The position numbers were made by a program, and so were the translations under genes. Source: Prauserella_A oleivorans (lineage in GTDB: Bacteria; Actinomycetota; Actinomycetes; Mycobacteriales; Pseudonocardiaceae). Taken from it: a DNA stretch of 64,000 nt. Every line of letters begins with the position of its first letter. Positions within the stretch are counted from its first letter, which is position 1. The notes beneath the pieces were generated by a model, which made no database searches, had not been told where the DNA came from, and saw only the letters and a program-made list of their open reading frames with translations. This document shows, piece by piece, positions 6,109-13,969 of the stretch. The stretch covers positions 2,418,001 through 2,482,000 of the forward strand of contig NZ_JBHUNT010000001.1 in NCBI RefSeq assembly GCF_042685745.1. The letters run 5' to 3'.

Positions 6109-8330
6109 CCACCGACCAGAACAACCACCCGCAACCCGGCGAGGACCAGGAGCTGGCGCGGGTGCACTACCTGCCCACCCGCCCCGAAGGTCAGACCGCG
6201 CCCGCCACGTCCGATACCGAGGTGCTGGAGGGCGAGCTGGTCTCCGATGAGGAGTACCGCCGTCTCACCTCGCAGAAGGCGCAGGCCATCGCCCGCTACA
6301 AGGGCTACGCCCACGACGCAGTGGTCGTCTACCGGGGCGTGAAGAAGGCCGCCACCCACGAACGCACCAAGGCGGTGCTGCGGCACACCATTGCCTATCC
6401 CGTGGCCGGGGTGAAGGTGGTGGTTAAGCGGTGGCGCGACACCCACGGCGCGTCCCGCTACGAGCGGATGATGCTGGCCGCCGAGCTGGAGGGCAACCAC
6501 GAGCGACTGTTGGAGTGGGAGGCCCGGGATGTGGCGGAGAAGCAGCGTCGCCACCAGCGGGTGATGGACTGGGTCGCCGCGCCGGGCCAGTGGATCAAGG
6601 CCGGTGCACTCGGTCTGCTCGGGCTGGCCGGATTCCTGCTGGTACTCGGGGTGATCCTGTTCGCCAACTCCGGCGATCTAGCCGACGTGATCGCGCCGAT
6701 CAGCGCGGTGGTGGACGCGGTGGCGTTCACCGTGTGGTTCCTCACCGCCTACGGGGCTTTCCTGCTGGCTGGTGGCACGGCAGCGGGCCTGTACTACCTG
6801 TACAAGCAGGGCCGCGATCACGGTGACACCCCGTCGTGGTTGCGGGCCACGCCGACCGGCGCCGAGACCCCGGAGACCGCGCTGGACGAGTCGATGATCA
6901 TGAACGCGCTGCGCAATCTCGGGCACCCGGCGCTGAACAAGAAGTTCAAGGAGGGCTGGGGCTCCACGGTCCAGCCGACCTGGGTGCAGCCCCCGCTGCC
7001 GGTCAACCACGGCTGGGAGTTCGCGCTGCGCCTGCCCGGCGGTGCCCCGGCGAGCAGCATCAACGCCCGCAAGACGGTGCTGGCGCACAACCTCGGCCGC
7101 CGGCCGGAGGAGGTCTGGGTCGAAACCGACCACACCGACCCGATGGCGATGAAGTGCCTGGTGCTCAACCCAGGCGCGCTGCGCGAACCGGTGCCGGACT
7201 ATCCGCTGGTCGAGAGTGGACAGACCGATTTCTGGACCGGGTTTCCGATCGGCATCGACGCCCGCTGGAACCCGGTGGAGACCCCAGTGTTCGAACGCAA
7301 CTTCGCCTGGGCCGGGATCATGGGTTCGGGCAAGTCGGACCAGATCAACGCCCTGCTGGCCGGGGCGGTGCTCGACCCGGCGGTGGACATCGACGTGTTC
7401 TGCTTCGCCGAGAACAACGACTACGAGTGGCTGCGCCCGGTCGCGTCGACGATCTCGATGGGCGACACCGCCGAGAACGTCGAGGCGTGCATGGCCCACA
7501 TCCACGAGCTGCACGCAAGCCTCGCCGAGCGGGGCCAGCTGCTGCGCGAGTACGGCGAATACTCGGTGACCCGGGAGCTGGCGGAAAAGGACGAGCGGCT
7601 GCGGCCGCGCGTGGTCGTGATCGATGAGTGCCAGAGCTTCTTCCGCCAGGACAAGCCCGAGGACCGGCGCGAGCTGGTCAATCTGGTGGTGCGGTTCTTC
7701 TCCGCCGCCCGCAAGTACGGCATCGTGCTCGGCTTCGCCACCCCCGTTCCGTCCGACCAGTCGCTGCCGCGTGACCTGATCTCGGTCACCACCAACAAGT
7801 CCTGCTTTGCCATCGGCGACAAGACCCGCAACAACGTCGTCCTCGGCGAGAAGGCCTATGAGAACGGGCTGTCGGCGCTGGAACTCAAGCCCGCCGTGAA
7901 GAAGGGCGGCAAGATCGTGGCCCTCAACGACGTCGGCACCTCGGTCACCATCGGATTCATGGACCAGCCCGGCCTGCTGCGCTCCTACCACCTCACCGAC
8001 CAGCAGAAGGCCACCATCGCCGCGCGCGGCCTGGAACTGCGCGGCGGGAGCGTCCGCCGCCGCGCGGTCATCGAGCAGGAACAGCGGGACCTGCTCGCCG
8101 ACGTCGCCGCCGTGCTCGCCCCCGGCGAGGACAAGGTCAAGGCCACCGACGTCTGCGCCCGGCTGCGCGAGCACGCCAAGGGCTACCGGCCCTACACCAG
8201 CCTGACCGCCGAAGCGCTGCGCGACCAGCTCGCCGACTACGGCTGCAAGGTCACCAAGGTCGGCGTGCTCATGGTGTTCACCGACCGTGTTCACGAAGCG
8301 CTCGCCGCCCGCGAGGGAGGGAACGACTAA
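6105..8330 (+). CDS. FtsK/SpoIIIE-type conjugative DNA translocase (TraB-like)
   Basis: The 741-residue double-strand DNA pump is the main transfer protein of AICEs. GTG 6105 has GGGGAGG upstream and overlaps the previous stop. Hydrophobic segments lie at about residues 165-232. The ATPase domain shows Walker A (IMGSGKSDQ) near residue 405 and Walker B (VVVIDECQSFF) near residue 503. A C-terminal winged-helix region (residues about 660-735) would bind the transfer locus. TraB-type proteins form hexameric pores and move unnicked DNA after recognising short repeats. A repeat array directly follows this gene. Confidence 0.92.
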   Translation: MTTDQNNHPQPGEDQELARVHYLPTRPEGQTAPATSDTEVLEGELVSDEEYRRLTSQKAQAIARYKGYAHDAVVVYRGVKKAATHERTKAVLRHTIAYPVAGVKVVVKRWRDTHGASRYERMMLAAELEGNHERLLEWEARDVAEKQRRHQRVMDWVAAPGQWIKAGALGLLGLAGFLLVLGVILFANSGDLADVIAPISAVVDAVAFTVWFLTAYGAFLLAGGTAAGLYYLYKQGRDHGDTPSWLRATPTGAETPETALDESMIMNALRNLGHPALNKKFKEGWGSTVQPTWVQPPLPVNHGWEFALRLPGGAPASSINARKTVLAHNLGRRPEEVWVETDHTDPMAMKCLVLNPGALREPVPDYPLVESGQTDFWTGFPIGIDARWNPVETPVFERNFAWAGIMGSGKSDQINALLAGAVLDPAVDIDVFCFAENNDYEWLRPVASTISMGDTAENVEACMAHIHELHASLAERGQLLREYGEYSVTRELAEKDERLRPRVVVIDECQSFFRQDKPEDRRELVNLVVRFFSAARKYGIVLGFATPVPSDQSLPRDLISVTTNKSCFAIGDKTRNNVVLGEKAYENGLSALELKPAVKKGGKIVALNDVGTSVTIGFMDQPGLLRSYHLTDQQKATIAARGLELRGGSVRRRAVIEQEQRDLLADVAAVLAPGEDKVKATDVCARLREHAKGYRPYTSLTAEALRDQLADYGCKVTKVGVLMVFTDRVHEALAAREGGND

Positions 8331-8375
8331 CCCCGCCGCACAATCCGCACCAGGCACCGGGTGTACGGCGCGGAT

Positions 8376-8508
8376 TCCCTCGGCTCCCTCGTTCCCTCCA
8401 CCCACCAAAACCGCTGATCAAACCGAGGGAGCCCGACGCGGGGAGCGGCAAGGGAATTCTCCCTCGCCACCAGCAGACTCCCTCGCCCGCTCCCTGCCGA
8501 TTCCCTCA
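8376..8508. repeat. TCCCTCG repeat array, candidate conjugal transfer locus (clt)
   Basis: Copies of TCCCTCG or one-base variants start at 8376, 8385, 8393, 8460, 8479, 8491 and 8502. An inverted copy (CGAGGGA) is at 8424-8430 and a weaker inverted copy near 8449. The array starts 46 bp after the FtsK/TraB-like stop. In Streptomyces plasmids TraB recognises clusters of short repeats in clt close to traB, so the position fits. The repeat sequence itself is not one I recognise from the literature, and function is inferred. Confidence 0.6.
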
Positions 8509-8536
8509 CCCGCGTCGGCACCTCACGCCAAAATAC

Positions 8537-8551
8537 GTTACCGATAGTAAC
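8537..8551. promoter_or_regulatory. GTTAC-N5-GTAAC palindrome upstream of the HNH gene
   Basis: A perfect 5 bp inverted repeat with a 5 bp centre lies 17 bp before ATG 8568, in a locally A/T-rich patch between the repeat array and the gene. It overlaps where a promoter or ribosome site would act, so it could be an operator. It does not resemble the TGACCAA array, so a different regulator would be needed. Confidence 0.35.
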
Positions 8552-8567
8552 CACGAAAGGGTTCTCG

Positions 8568-9206
8568 ATGGACACCCCCACCACCCTTGCCCGCCTCACT
8601 TCCGCCGCGCTGGCCGCGCTCGCCCTCACCGCCTGCCAGCTTCCCTCCGCCCCCGCCGAACCGTCGTCCGCACCGGCTGCGGCCTCCCACGAGCTGGCCG
8701 CGTTGCCGGTCGCGCCGGAGGACACCGGGTTTCCCTACGACCGCGACGACTGGCCGCACTGGTCGTCCTCCGTGGGCGGCGGCTGCGACACCCGCGACCT
8801 CGTGCTGCAGAAGCAGGCCCGGCACGTTCGCGTCGGAGAGGACTGCTCGCTGACCGGCGAGTGGATCAGCGTCTACGACGGCCAGGTCGTCACCGATCCC
8901 TCCGCACTGGACGTCGACCACCTCGTGCCGCTGGCCGAGGTCGCCCGCTCCGGCGCGCGCGGCTGGAGCGAGGCGCAGCGGGAGGCCTACGCCAACGACC
9001 CCGCCGTGCTCGTCGCCGTGAGCGCGTCGAGCAACCGCGCCAAGGGCGACCAGGACCCGGCCGACTGGTTGCCCGAGCGGGACCGGTGCGGCTATGCCGC
9101 CCGCTGGGTCCAGACCAAACACCGCTACCGCCTCACCGTCGACCCGGCCGAGGCCCACGCCCTGCGCTCGGTGCTGGCGCACTGCCCGAGCGGGGGTGAG
9201 CGGTGA
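8568..9206 (+). CDS. Secreted HNH-type nuclease family protein (DUF1524-like), lipoprotein
   Basis: This 212-residue protein begins with a lipoprotein signal ending at Cys23 (LALTAC), so it is probably exported and anchored. The nuclease core reads ALDVDHLVPLAEV (the DH of the HNH motif), then VSASSNRAKGDQDP and DRCGYAARWVQTKHRY. HNH proteins of this type are frequent AICE cargo and also occur elsewhere in actinobacteria. A role in processing DNA outside the membrane during mating is inferred, and nutrient or defence use is possible. The stop overlaps the next start. Confidence 0.85.
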   Translation: MDTPTTLARLTSAALAALALTACQLPSAPAEPSSAPAAASHELAALPVAPEDTGFPYDRDDWPHWSSSVGGGCDTRDLVLQKQARHVRVGEDCSLTGEWISVYDGQVVTDPSALDVDHLVPLAEVARSGARGWSEAQREAYANDPAVLVAVSASSNRAKGDQDPADWLPERDRCGYAARWVQTKHRYRLTVDPAEAHALRSVLAHCPSGGER

Positions 9207-10147
9207 TGGAGTCCCGCGAAGTCCTTACCCGCGCGGCGCTGGATGCGGCCGGGCGTGGCTGGCACGTCTTCCCGCTGGTGCCCGGCGGCAAGCGCCCGGC
9301 CCTACACGGGGCGGAGCGCTGCCCCGGCACCGGTGCGTGCGCCGAGGGTCACCAGGGCTGGGAACAGCGCGCTACCACCGACGCGGCGCGGATCCGTGCC
9401 GCGTGGGCGCACGCGCCGTACAACGTCGGCATCGTCACCGGCCGGTCGCGGTTGTGCGTGCTCGACCTCGACACCGCCAAGCCGGGCGAGGAGGTGCCCG
9501 AGCGGTGGGCCGCCGAGGGCGCCCGCTGCGGCGAGGACGTGCTCGCCGTCGTGGCCGAGCAGGCCGGGCACGCGCTGCCCGCCGAGACGCTGACCGTGGT
9601 CACGCCCTCCGGTGGGGTGCACCTGTACTTCACCGCCCCCGAGGGTGTCGAGCTGCGCAACACCAGCGGCGACACCGGGCGCGGCCTTGGCTGGAAGGTC
9701 GACACCCGCGCCGGTGGCGGCTACGTCGTCGCCCCCGGCTCGGTCACGACGGCCGGGAGCTACCGCTACCTCTACGACGGGCCGGTGGCGCCGCTGCCCA
9801 GCTGGCTGGCCCAGCGGCTGGCCCCGGCACCGCTCCCGCCCGCGCCGGTCGTGCCGATCCGCCCGGCCACCGGGCGCCGGGACCGCTACCTCACCGCCGC
9901 GCTGCGCGAGGAGTGCCGCCGCGTGGCCCAGGCCCGCACCAATCGCAACGCGGCCCTCTACGCCGCCGCTGTCGCCCTCGGCCAGCTCGTCGCCGGAGGC
10001 GCCCTCGGCGAGCACGAGGTGCGGGCCGCGCTGCGCACTGCGGCGGGGCGGCACATCGGGGTGCGGCAGTTCACCGCACGCGAGGCGGAGAAGACCATCA
10101 CCTCCGGCCTGCAGGCCGGGGCCCATCGGCCCAGGAGCGTGGCCTGA
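9206..10147 (+). CDS. Bifunctional DNA primase/polymerase (prim-pol)
   Basis: The 313-residue product has an N-terminal prim-pol domain: residues about 8-35 (ALDAAGRGWHVFPLVPGGKR), NVGIVTGRSRLCVLDLDT with the metal-binding Asp pair, and SGGVHLYFTAPEGVELRNT. A helical C-terminal region probably binds DNA. Prim-pol proteins serve as AICE replication initiators or primases together with a RepA-like helicase, here encoded downstream. ATG 9206 overlaps the HNH stop (TGATG); GTG 9203 is an alternative. Confidence 0.88.
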   Translation: MESREVLTRAALDAAGRGWHVFPLVPGGKRPALHGAERCPGTGACAEGHQGWEQRATTDAARIRAAWAHAPYNVGIVTGRSRLCVLDLDTAKPGEEVPERWAAEGARCGEDVLAVVAEQAGHALPAETLTVVTPSGGVHLYFTAPEGVELRNTSGDTGRGLGWKVDTRAGGGYVVAPGSVTTAGSYRYLYDGPVAPLPSWLAQRLAPAPLPPAPVVPIRPATGRRDRYLTAALREECRRVAQARTNRNAALYAAAVALGQLVAGGALGEHEVRAALRTAAGRHIGVRQFTAREAEKTITSGLQAGAHRPRSVA

Positions 10148-10908
10148 TGAACGTGTTGTCGCTGTTCTCCGGGATCGGTGGGTTGGAACTCGGGCTGGAG
10201 AGGGCGGGTATGCGCACCGTCGGCCAAGTCGAACTCGATCCGTTCTGCCGTTCCGTCCTCGCCCGTCACTGGCCGGAGGTACCCAAGCATGACGACGTCC
10301 GCACCGCCCCCGCCTGGTGGGCACGCTCTGTTCGACCTGCCGTCGACCTCGTCGCCGGCGGCTTCCCCTGCCAGCCCTTCTCCAGCGCCGGGCGCCGGCG
10401 CGGCGTCGCGGACGAACGCTGGGGCTGGCCCTGGATGGAGCGAGTCATTCGCCTGGTTCGACCCCGCTACGTCCTCGTGGAGAACGTCGCAGCTCTGCTT
10501 GATGACGGTGACGCCTTCGGATGGGTCCTGCGTGACCTGGCCGCGCTCGGGTTCGATGCGGAATGGTCAGTGCTCTCGGCGTGCGCCGTGGGTGCCCCAC
10601 ACACACGGGAACGACTGTTCCTCCTGGCCTACCCCCACGGCATCGATGGGCCGCCGCGGCTGGGGCCTGGGCACAGGCGGCCGCTACCGCGCCGACGTCG
10701 AGGCCCGCATCCGTGGCCTGATCCAATCCACGGGCTGCTGGCGACCCCACCCGACACAAGTGGAGTGGCTGATGGGGTTCCCCCGGAGCTGGACGGCCCC
10801 CGTGTCCGCGCCCTCGGCAACGCCGTCGTACCCCAGGTCGCCGAACACCTCGGCCACCTCATAAGCGCCCACCACCACGCCTGCGCGCCCTACCCGGCCG
10901 CCGCCTGA
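10147..10908 (+). CDS. C5-cytosine DNA methyltransferase, short, possibly frameshifted C-terminus
   Basis: Methyltransferase motifs are clear in the first 155 residues: LSLFSGIGGLELGLERAG (motif I), GGFPCQPFSSAG (motif IV with catalytic Cys), VENVAAL (motif VI) and GAPHTRERLFLLA (motif VIII). The C-terminus has RVRALGNAVVPQVAE (motif X). At 253 residues it is short for the family, and the target-recognition region is small. Between about 10,624 and 10,795 a different frame encodes family-like strings (WPTPTAS, PTQVEWLMGFPRSWT), suggesting compensating frameshifts or a deletion. No restriction enzyme is next to it; protection against host restriction is a likely role if active. Confidence 0.82.
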   Translation: MNVLSLFSGIGGLELGLERAGMRTVGQVELDPFCRSVLARHWPEVPKHDDVRTAPAWWARSVRPAVDLVAGGFPCQPFSSAGRRRGVADERWGWPWMERVIRLVRPRYVLVENVAALLDDGDAFGWVLRDLAALGFDAEWSVLSACAVGAPHTRERLFLLAYPHGIDGPPRLGPGHRRPLPRRRRGPHPWPDPIHGLLATPPDTSGVADGVPPELDGPRVRALGNAVVPQVAEHLGHLISAHHHACAPYPAAA

Positions 10909-10924
10909 CCTGGAGATTGCGACC

Positions 10925-11977
10925 ATGACCACTGTTCGCCCCCTCTCGGCGGTGCCCGAGCAACCGGCACGCCGCACCCGGTGGACCGACGCCGAGCTGA
11001 TGGCCGTCGACTTCCCGGAACCCCGCTGGGCGGTGCCCGGGCTGCTCTGCGAAGGGCTGAACCTGCTCGCCGGGGCACCCAAGCTCGGCAAGTCGTGGCT
11101 GTCCCTGGGGCTGGGCGCGGCGATCGCCAACGGGGAGCCCGCGCTCGGCGCGATCGACGTCGAGCGCGGCCCGGTGCTCTACTGCGCGCTGGAGGACACC
11201 GGCCGTCGCCTGCAGCGACGCAGGCGGCAGATGCTCGCCCACGGCGGCCGTCCGGCGCCGCTGCTCACCCTGGAGACCGCGTGCCCCACGATGGCGCACG
11301 GCGGGGAAGCGCTGCTGTGTGAGTGGCTGGAGGACAACCCGCACGCGCGGCTGGTCATCATCGACACCTTCGCCAAGATGCGCGGCGCCGACCCGCACGG
11401 CATGACCCAGTACGCCGCCGACTACGCCGCCGCCGTGCGGTTCAAGGCGCTGGCCGACCACTACAACGTGCCGTTCCTGCTCATCCACCACGTCCGCAAG
11501 CAGGGCGCCGACGACTTCCAGGACATGGTGTCCGGCACCAACGGTCTCACCGGCGCGGTGGACGCCACTCTGGTGCTCAAGCGCACGCGAGGCCAGGCCG
11601 ATGGCGTTCTGCACGTCACCGGCCGCGACGTCGAGGAAGCCGAGTACGCGATGAGCTTCGACGCCAACTCCGGCGCCTGGACCAAGCTCGACGGCCCCGC
11701 CGCCGACTACCAGCTGCAGGACACCCGAGCGCTGATCCTGCGGTTCGTCCGCGACTACCCCGGCAGCAAACCCGCCGCCATCGCCGAAGCGCTCGAACTC
11801 AACCCGAACACCGTCCGGCAGACCTGCAAACGCATGGCCGACAAGGGCCAGCTCCGCGCCAGTGCCGGCGGGACGTACCACCCGCCCGACAGCGGTGACA
11901 GTGACAGCCCCGACCCCGAACTGTCACACCTGTCACTCTGTCACTCAACCCGCCCTGACCAGGAGAAACACCTGTGA
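10925..11977 (+). CDS. RepA-like AAA ATPase / replicative helicase-type protein
   Basis: The 350-residue protein has Walker A GAPKLGKS at residues 50-57, Walker B ARLVIIDTF near residue 142, and the RecA-fold strings LLIHHVRKQG and SGTNGLTGAVDATLVL typical of RepA/KaiC-like plasmid helicases. A winged-helix segment follows at about residues 270-315 (IAEALELNPNTVRQTCKRMADKGQL). Together with the prim-pol protein it probably replicates the excised element. Its 3' end is made of TGTCAC repeats, and its stop overlaps a possible GTG of the next frame. Confidence 0.85.
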   Translation: MTTVRPLSAVPEQPARRTRWTDAELMAVDFPEPRWAVPGLLCEGLNLLAGAPKLGKSWLSLGLGAAIANGEPALGAIDVERGPVLYCALEDTGRRLQRRRRQMLAHGGRPAPLLTLETACPTMAHGGEALLCEWLEDNPHARLVIIDTFAKMRGADPHGMTQYAADYAAAVRFKALADHYNVPFLLIHHVRKQGADDFQDMVSGTNGLTGAVDATLVLKRTRGQADGVLHVTGRDVEEAEYAMSFDANSGAWTKLDGPAADYQLQDTRALILRFVRDYPGSKPAAIAEALELNPNTVRQTCKRMADKGQLRASAGGTYHPPDSGDSDSPDPELSHLSLCHSTRPDQEKHL

Positions 11978-12008
11978 CACCTGCTGTGACACCCCACCCA
12001 CCTGTCAC
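11895..12008. repeat. TGTCAC/GTGACA repeat cluster, candidate iterons or excision sites
   Basis: Eight hexamers in 114 bp: GTGACA at 11895, 11901, 11974 and 11986; TGTCAC at 11922, 11931, 11939 and 12003. Several share a CAC extension and roughly 8-12 bp spacing. The cluster covers the repA 3' end and the leader of the excisionase gene. Such clusters can be replication iterons or sites for Xis or Rep. Low-complexity coding sequence (DSGDSDSPD) explains only part of it. Confidence 0.5.
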
Positions 12009-12024
12009 ACCTCGGAGGGACCGA

Positions 12025-12222
12025 ATGGCCACCGCGACCAACCGGCGCCACATGACCGTAGATGAGTTCTGCGAAGAGATCGGTATTGCCCGCTCCACGT
12101 TCGATGACTGGCGCGCCAAGGGGCGCGCGCCGCAGTGCATAAAGCTGCCTAACGGCAAACTCCGAATTCGGCGGTCCGACTATGAGTCTTGGCTTGACTC
12201 GCTTGCGGAGGTGGCCGCCTGA
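12025..12222 (+). CDS. xis: Excisionase / MerR-like HTH DNA-binding protein
   Basis: The 65-residue protein has a single HTH_17-type domain: MTVDEFCEEIGIARSTFDDWR, then LPNGKLRIRRSDYESWLDSL. ATG 12025 has CGGAGGGACC upstream; the longer GTG 11974 start would lie in the repeat cluster and lacks a ribosome site. Proteins of this kind bind near the attachment site and bias the integrase toward excision. The stop abuts the integrase ATG, sharing one base. Confidence 0.88.
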   Translation: MATATNRRHMTVDEFCEEIGIARSTFDDWRAKGRAPQCIKLPNGKLRIRRSDYESWLDSLAEVAA

Positions 12223-13634
12223 TGGGCAAGAGCTACAAGGTCCGTGTCTGGCAGATTTCGCCCCGCAGGAACAAGACTGGAAAAGTCACCAGCTACAGCG
12301 TTCGTTGGAAGGTCGAGAGCAACGAGTTCTTCGAGACCATCAAGAACAAGACCCAGGCCGATAGCTTCCGGTCCGATTTGGTATCGGCGCAGTGCCGTGG
12401 CGAACCGTTCGACACGGTAAGCGGACTACCCACCTCGATGATCCGCAAGGGCCATCAGGACATGTCGTGGTTCGACTTCACGTGCCGGTACGTGGACATG
12501 AAGTGGCCCGACCTTGCAGCAACGGCACGGCAAACGGTCGCGGAGGCCTTGATTCGCGTTGCCCCGGTGTTCGTTCCCATGAGCAAGAACGCACCGCAAC
12601 CCAAGGAGTTGCGCTCGGCGCTGCGGCAGTGGGCGTACAACCCGCCGATGCGCCGAAGTGGTGAAATGCCCGGCGACGTTCTGAAGACGCTGGAATGGTG
12701 CTCTCGCCACACGAAGAAAGTTCAGGTAGTGAGTGATCCGGAAACGCTGCGCGAGCTGCAGCGTGCCGTGACGAAGCGACTGGACGGCAAGCCGTTCGCG
12801 CCGACAGTGGCACGGAAAACGCGGTCGGTTCTGTGGAATCTGCTGGACTACGCCGTGGAAAAGGAACTGATCGAGGCGAACCCGCTGCGTGGTGTGAGAT
12901 GGACTGCCATGCCGAAGGGCAAGCGGAAGATCGATAAGCGTGCCGTGCCGAATCCGATTCAGGCCCGAACGCTTATCCGGATGGTCGGAGAAGTCGAGCG
13001 CAGTGGACCGAGACTGGTCGCATTCTTCGCGTGCATGTACTACGCGGCACTCCGGCCGGAAGAGGCTGCAGCGCTGAACAAACGGCACCTGTCGCTGCCG
13101 GACCCGGTGTGGAATCCGGACAAGCAGCGGTACGTGTACGGGTGGGGGGAACTACACCTGGACGAGGCCACGCCGCATGTCGGCGCGAGGTGGACAGACG
13201 GGGGTGCACCTCGGGACCGGCGGCAGCTCAAATCTCGCGCGGCAGGGGAGGGGCGGTCTGTGCCGTGCCCGCCGGAGCTGACCGAGCACCTATGGCACCA
13301 CATCAACAAGTACGGCTACGGGCTGGACGGCCGGATCTTCCAAGGGGAGAAGGGTGGAGAGCTTCCGATGATCACCTACACCCGGGTATGGCGGGAGGCT
13401 CGCAGGCGGGCGCTCACCGCCGAGGCGCACACGACACCCCTGGCACGGCGGCCGTACGACCTCCGGCACGCGGCAGTGAGCACGTGGCTCACTGGAGGGG
13501 TGGACCCGACCACGGTGGCAGAGTGGGCCGGGCACTCACTGACCGTGCTGATGGAGATCTACGCGGCTTGCCTCTACGGCCAGGACGTGATCGCGCGTCA
13601 GCGCGTGCAAGCCGCGCTCGGACACCAGCCCTGA
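12222..13634 (+). CDS. int: Tyrosine site-specific integrase
   Basis: The 470-residue recombinase integrates and excises the element. The catalytic domain has the first Arg in YYAALRPEEAAAL (residue about 276), the H-x-x-R box in RPYDLRHAAVSTW, the second His/Trp region AEWAGHS, and the nucleophile Tyr in MEIYAACLYG. An N-terminal SAM-like DNA-binding region covers residues about 75-170. It is encoded immediately next to the tRNA-Arg 3' end and points toward it, the usual layout for tRNA-targeting AICE integrases. A stem-loop terminator follows at 13710. Confidence 0.95.
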   Translation: MGKSYKVRVWQISPRRNKTGKVTSYSVRWKVESNEFFETIKNKTQADSFRSDLVSAQCRGEPFDTVSGLPTSMIRKGHQDMSWFDFTCRYVDMKWPDLAATARQTVAEALIRVAPVFVPMSKNAPQPKELRSALRQWAYNPPMRRSGEMPGDVLKTLEWCSRHTKKVQVVSDPETLRELQRAVTKRLDGKPFAPTVARKTRSVLWNLLDYAVEKELIEANPLRGVRWTAMPKGKRKIDKRAVPNPIQARTLIRMVGEVERSGPRLVAFFACMYYAALRPEEAAALNKRHLSLPDPVWNPDKQRYVYGWGELHLDEATPHVGARWTDGGAPRDRRQLKSRAAGEGRSVPCPPELTEHLWHHINKYGYGLDGRIFQGEKGGELPMITYTRVWREARRRALTAEAHTTPLARRPYDLRHAAVSTWLTGGVDPTTVAEWAGHSLTVLMEIYAACLYGQDVIARQRVQAALGHQP

Positions 13635-13709
13635 CCGTGCACGCGTATTGCACGTAGCTGCCCGCAGGTGCCCGGGTTTGTCCGGGTGTGGTCGGGTAAA
13701 GACGATAAC

Positions 13710-13747
13710 GGCCCCGACTGGCGTTTCCGCTGGTCGGGGCCAGTTTT
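13710..13747 (+). terminator. Rho-independent terminator after int
   Basis: GGCCCCGAC (13710-13718) pairs perfectly with GTCGGGGCC (13733-13741), and AGTTTT follows. It lies between the integrase stop and the tRNA gene and would stop transcription entering the tRNA from the element. Confidence 0.8.
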
Positions 13748-13764
13748 GCGTGTTCATCGCTGGG

Positions 13765-13804
13765 CGCCCTCGGCAGGATTCGAACCTGCGACACCTGCCT
13801 CCGG
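13765..13804. other. Probable attR core within tRNA-Arg
   Basis: AICE att cores usually span the tRNA from the anticodon loop to the 3' end. The integrase side of the element adjoins exactly this part. The matching attL copy is not in the window, so the length of the identity block cannot be fixed. Confidence 0.55.
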
Positions 13805-13837
13805 AGGGCAGTGCTCTATCCACTGAGCTACGAGGGC
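13765..13837 (-). tRNA. tRNA-Arg (anticodon CCG)
   Basis: A 73-base cloverleaf on the minus strand: acceptor GCCCTCG/CGAGGGC with discriminator G, D-arm GCTC-AGTGGATA-GAGC, anticodon stem CTGCC/GGCAG with loop CTCCGGA, and T-arm GCAGG-TTCGAAT-CCTGC. The anticodon CCG (13802-13804) reads CGG. CCA is not encoded. Its 3' half is the inferred AICE attachment site, and the gene remains intact after integration. A TAAGCT -10-like hexamer lies about 20 bp upstream on the minus strand. Confidence 0.97.
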
Positions 13838-13969
13838 CCATCGCTGTGCGACCCCTGAAGCTTAGCGCATGGTCGTTCCGCGGCTCGCGAGCGGGGCCCG
13901 GGTTGGCGAGCGGGGTGCGTTCCGCGCGGTTTGTGACCTCCGTCGGCGGGAATACCGCCCCCGCGCCTC

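Larger units (their letters stand above)
1..13764. mobile_element. Actinomycete integrative and conjugative element (AICE), partial
   Basis: Consecutive genes match the standard AICE cargo: integrase (12222-13634), excisionase, RepA-like ATPase, prim-pol, HNH nuclease, FtsK/TraB-like pump, DUF2637/SpdB-like protein, small coupled membrane proteins, a GntR regulator and an HTH-Nudix regulator. The integrase gene abuts the 3' end of a tRNA-Arg gene, the usual AICE attachment site, so the right boundary lies inside that tRNA. No second copy of the tRNA 3' end was seen to the left, so the element continues past position 1. An IS5-family insertion lies inside it. Confidence 0.9.

Noticed and set aside
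9094..10146. N-terminal extension of the methyltransferase frame
   Set aside because: The extension overlaps the prim-pol gene entirely. Motif I begins right after ATG 10147, which overlaps the prim-pol stop.
11974..12024. Longer excisionase start at GTG 11974
   Set aside because: No ribosome site, and the added residues are Thr/Pro codons from the TGTCAC repeats. ATG 12025 has CGGAGGG upstream.
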